Position numbers and translations under genes: made by a program. 6,922 bases of DNA from DASTGO01 sp035719045. Its GTDB lineage: Bacteria; Actinomycetota; Actinomycetes; Actinomycetales; Kineosporiaceae. The stretch covers positions 1-6,922 of the forward strand of contig DASTGO010000452.1 in the NCBI GenBank assembly GCA_035719045.1. The letters are read 5' to 3'. Below the pieces are notes generated by a model. It ran no database searches. It was not told where the DNA came from and saw only the letters and a program-made list of their open reading frames with translations. Positions 5,630 through 6,922 of this stretch are shown one piece after another. Position 1 is the first letter of the stretch. Each line of letters begins with the position of its first letter.

Positions 5630-6107
5630 CCTGACGGCGGGGCGCGCCCCGAGCGCCCGCAGCGCCGACCCGCCCTGGGCCGCCCGGTTCTGGCTCGACA
5701 TCGACAAGGTGACCGTCGGGGCCTTCACCGAGGTCGGCGGGCTGGGCGTGACGATCGAGACGGAGGACTTGGTCGAGGGCGGCGAGAACGGCTTCATCCG
5801 CAAACTGCCCAAGGCGATGCGGTGGCAGAACCTCGTCCTCAAGCGGGGCGTCACCAACTCCGACGCGCTGCTGTCCTGGCTGTCGGAGTACTCCGGCCCT
5901 GGGCTGGAGGCCGGCGGCCACCGGCCCGAGCGCCGGACCGTCACCATCACCGTCTACCGGACGGTCGGCAAGCCCGCGCACATCTGGCGGCTGGAGCAGG
6001 CGATGCCCGTCCGGTGGAGCGGCCCCCGGCTGTCCAGCACGTCACGAGAGCTCGCCCTGGAGGAGCTGGAGGTGAGTCACTGTGGCCTTGCCTCCGTCCG
6101 GGTCTAG
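5622..6107 (+). CDS. second tail tube-family protein (gp19-like)
   Basis: This 161-residue tube paralogue shares its plan with the first: RFWLDIDKVTVGAFTEVGGL (about 24-43), then ETEDLVEGGENGF, FIRKLPKAMRWQNLVLKRGV, NSDALLSWLSEYSG, and a C-terminal strand ending LEELEVSHCGLASVRV. In eCIS a variant tube subunit commonly sits at the junction with the baseplate, so this is probably the adaptor rather than the main tube (inference). It has a Pro/Ala/Arg/Ser-rich N-terminus (residues 1-22) that the first copy lacks. I chose GTG 5622 because GGGAGGGAG at 5607-5615 lies 6 nt upstream; the alternative GTG at 5601 has no site of its own. The start overlaps the stop of the frameshifted product, and the next open frame begins 26 nt before its own stop. 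Confidence 0.9.
   Translation: MADLTAGRAPSARSADPPWAARFWLDIDKVTVGAFTEVGGLGVTIETEDLVEGGENGFIRKLPKAMRWQNLVLKRGVTNSDALLSWLSEYSGPGLEAGGHRPERRTVTITVYRTVGKPAHIWRLEQAMPVRWSGPRLSSTSRELALEELEVSHCGLASVRV
6068..6075 (+). promoter_or_regulatory. strong ribosome binding site for the overlapping 3' gene
   Basis: GGAGGTGA, nearly a full match to the 16S anti-Shine-Dalgarno end, ends 6 nt before GTG at 6082. An in-frame stop at 6073-6075 means 6082 is the first possible start in this frame. The site lies inside the end of the tube gene, favouring coupled translation. Confidence 0.75.
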
Positions 6108-6922
6108 GGGCGGGTCCGGTCCGGGCGGTCTCCCCCAGGGGCTCGGACCGGGTACGTCCACCGGCATGCGCGCGAACCCGAACTCCGGCGCACGGACCGT
6201 TCTGCACCCCAGATCCCTTGTCCCGCAACGCATCGCGAGCCTGTTTACGGATCGTTCCCCGGGGCGACGGGCGCAAGGGCCGGGCACTGGGATCGCCCCG
6301 CGCCCGCGATCCCTTGCCGGCCGGAGCTTTGCGCTGACCGCCTCGGCGAGGCCAGGGCGGGGTGGCAGGTCCCCGTTCGGTGTCGGGGCGGGATTCGGTG
6401 TCGGGGCGGGATTGGGTGCCGGATTCGACGGCGGGGGCCTGCCGGTCCGACGACCGTGGTGGGCGCTGAACCTGTGGCACCGGCTGCACCCGGCACCGGT
6501 GTCCGGGACCGCCACCTGGCCGGCGGGCAGCGGGTCCGCGCTCGGGTCGGGGGTCGGCACCGGTCCCGGACAGACCCGTACGGGGCCGGTCTCTCGTCCC
6601 GGGGTCGTCCCCCGGACCGTCTCCCGGGCTGTCCCTGGATCCTGGCGCATCCCGTCCCGGTCAGGCAGTTCGGCGACCCCAGGTGCCGCCGCAGCGTCCC
6701 CCGGCCTTCGGCGGACGGCCACGGTGTCTCCCACCGCCGGGTCACGCCGGGAGACACCGTCTGTCGTGACGGCACGCCGCACCCCGCTCTCCACCCGGAA
6801 CTCCCCCACGCGGAACACCCCCACGCGGAACACCTCCGGCCCGAACCCGCCGGGTCCGCACACCTCGGGCAGGAGTGTCCCCGTCCGCACCACCGTGGGC
6901 AGCAACATGCCGGGCCGCAGCA
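6082..6922 (+). CDS. low-complexity Arg/Gly/Pro/Ser/Thr-rich protein, 3' end outside window
   Basis: An open frame of 280 codons runs from GTG 6082 to the window edge without a stop. I recognise no domain. The protein is basic and disordered-looking: VALPPSGSRGGSGPGGLPQG at the start, a Gly-rich FGVGAG repeat at about residues 99-114, one more hydrophobic stretch with RRPWWALNLWHRLHPAP (about 121-137), and a Thr/Ser/Arg/Pro tail with TRN-(S/T)-P repeats (238-252). Arg-Thr recurs in similar settings (RTVSRAVPG, RTATVSPTAG, RTPLSTRN, RTTVGSN). About one codon in five near the start ends in A or T, more than in the tube genes, and AGG, AGA, CTT and TTT appear, which suggests weak codon selection or recent origin. 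The ribosome site and the 26-nt overlap with the tube gene argue that it is real and part of the locus. A long frame on the other strand shares the same wobble positions, so base composition alone does not decide the strand. Confidence 0.6.
   Translation, partial: MALPPSGSRGGSGPGGLPQGLGPGTSTGMRANPNSGARTVLHPRSLVPQRIASLFTDRSPGRRAQGPGTGIAPRPRSLAGRSFALTASARPGRGGRSPFGVGAGFGVGAGLGAGFDGGGLPVRRPWWALNLWHRLHPAPVSGTATWPAGSGSALGSGVGTGPGQTRTGPVSRPGVVPRTVSRAVPGSWRIPSRSGSSATPGAAAASPGLRRTATVSPTAGSRRETPSVVTARRTPLSTRNSPTRNTPTRNTSGPNPPGPHTSGRSVPVRTTVGSNMPGRS
6376..6423 (+). repeat. 18-nt tandem repeat coding FGVGAG
   Basis: TTCGGTGTCGGGGCGGGA is repeated exactly (6376-6393, 6394-6411), followed by a shortened, diverged unit TTGGGTGCCGGA (6412-6423). 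In the plus frame it reads FGVGAG-FGVGAG-LGAG. The identical DNA of the two units points to recent duplication. The minus strand reads as a Pro/Ala/Asn repeat. Confidence 0.85.
6793..6837 (+). repeat. 15-nt tandem repeat coding T-R-N-(S/T)-P
   Basis: Three in-frame 15-nt units lie end to end: ACCCGGAACTCCCCC (6793-6807), ACGCGGAACACCCCC (6808-6822) and ACGCGGAACACCTCC (6823-6837). They read TRNSP, TRNTP and TRNTS in the plus frame. The period is a multiple of three, so copy-number change would keep the frame. Confidence 0.85.

Noticed and set aside
6376..6837. CRISPR-like array in the repeat-rich 3' region
   Set aside because: The repeats are 15 and 18 nt, directly abutting and in frame, without spacers; they are protein-coding tandem repeats.

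Overview
The window is high-GC, actinomycete-like DNA: codons have strong G/C preference at the third position, GTG starts are common and Shine-Dalgarno sites are of the GGAGG type. I cannot name a genus. There are two divergent transcription units around a spacer at about 2316-2542.

Left, minus strand: a MoxR-family AAA+ ATPase (1185-2315), a DUF58 membrane-anchored protein (32-1177) and the first 11 codons of a third gene (1-35). They are tightly packed, with a 7-nt gap and then an ATGA overlap. This is the widespread MoxR/DUF58 (often plus transglutaminase) cassette.

Right, plus strand: the start of a contractile phage-tail-like locus, most likely an extracellular contractile injection system (eCIS) of the actinobacterial type. 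In order it encodes a stand-alone degenerate receiver-like protein (2543-2878), a tail sheath (2989-4593), a first inner-tube protein (4607-5041), a tail assembly chaperone-like protein (5106-5462), a DUF6760-like segment in the -1 frame (to 5629), a second tube-family protein (5622-6107), and a low-complexity Arg/Gly/Pro/Ser/Thr-rich open frame with a very good ribosome binding site that runs off the window end (6082-6922). No capsid, terminase, integrase, lysis, baseplate, spike, LysM or tail AAA+ gene is visible. An eCIS is therefore favoured over a prophage, but the rest of the locus lies outside the window.

The most interesting observation is at 5429-5435. The DUF6760-like segment has no ATG, GTG, TTG or CTG start anywhere between its last upstream in-frame stop and its conserved domain. 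The upstream chaperone-like gene carries a textbook X_XXY_YYZ slippery heptamer, C_CCT_TTC, in the right register nine codons before its stop. A -1 slip there would make a 174-residue fusion, closely paralleling the E/E' frameshift of phage P2 and G/GT of lambda. Two other items stand out: a 64-nt spacer (5042-5105) forming a 23-codon mini-ORF whose ends overlap both neighbours, as in mycobacterial MIRU elements; and a 90-nt stretch with no T at all (2882-2971) just before the sheath gene.
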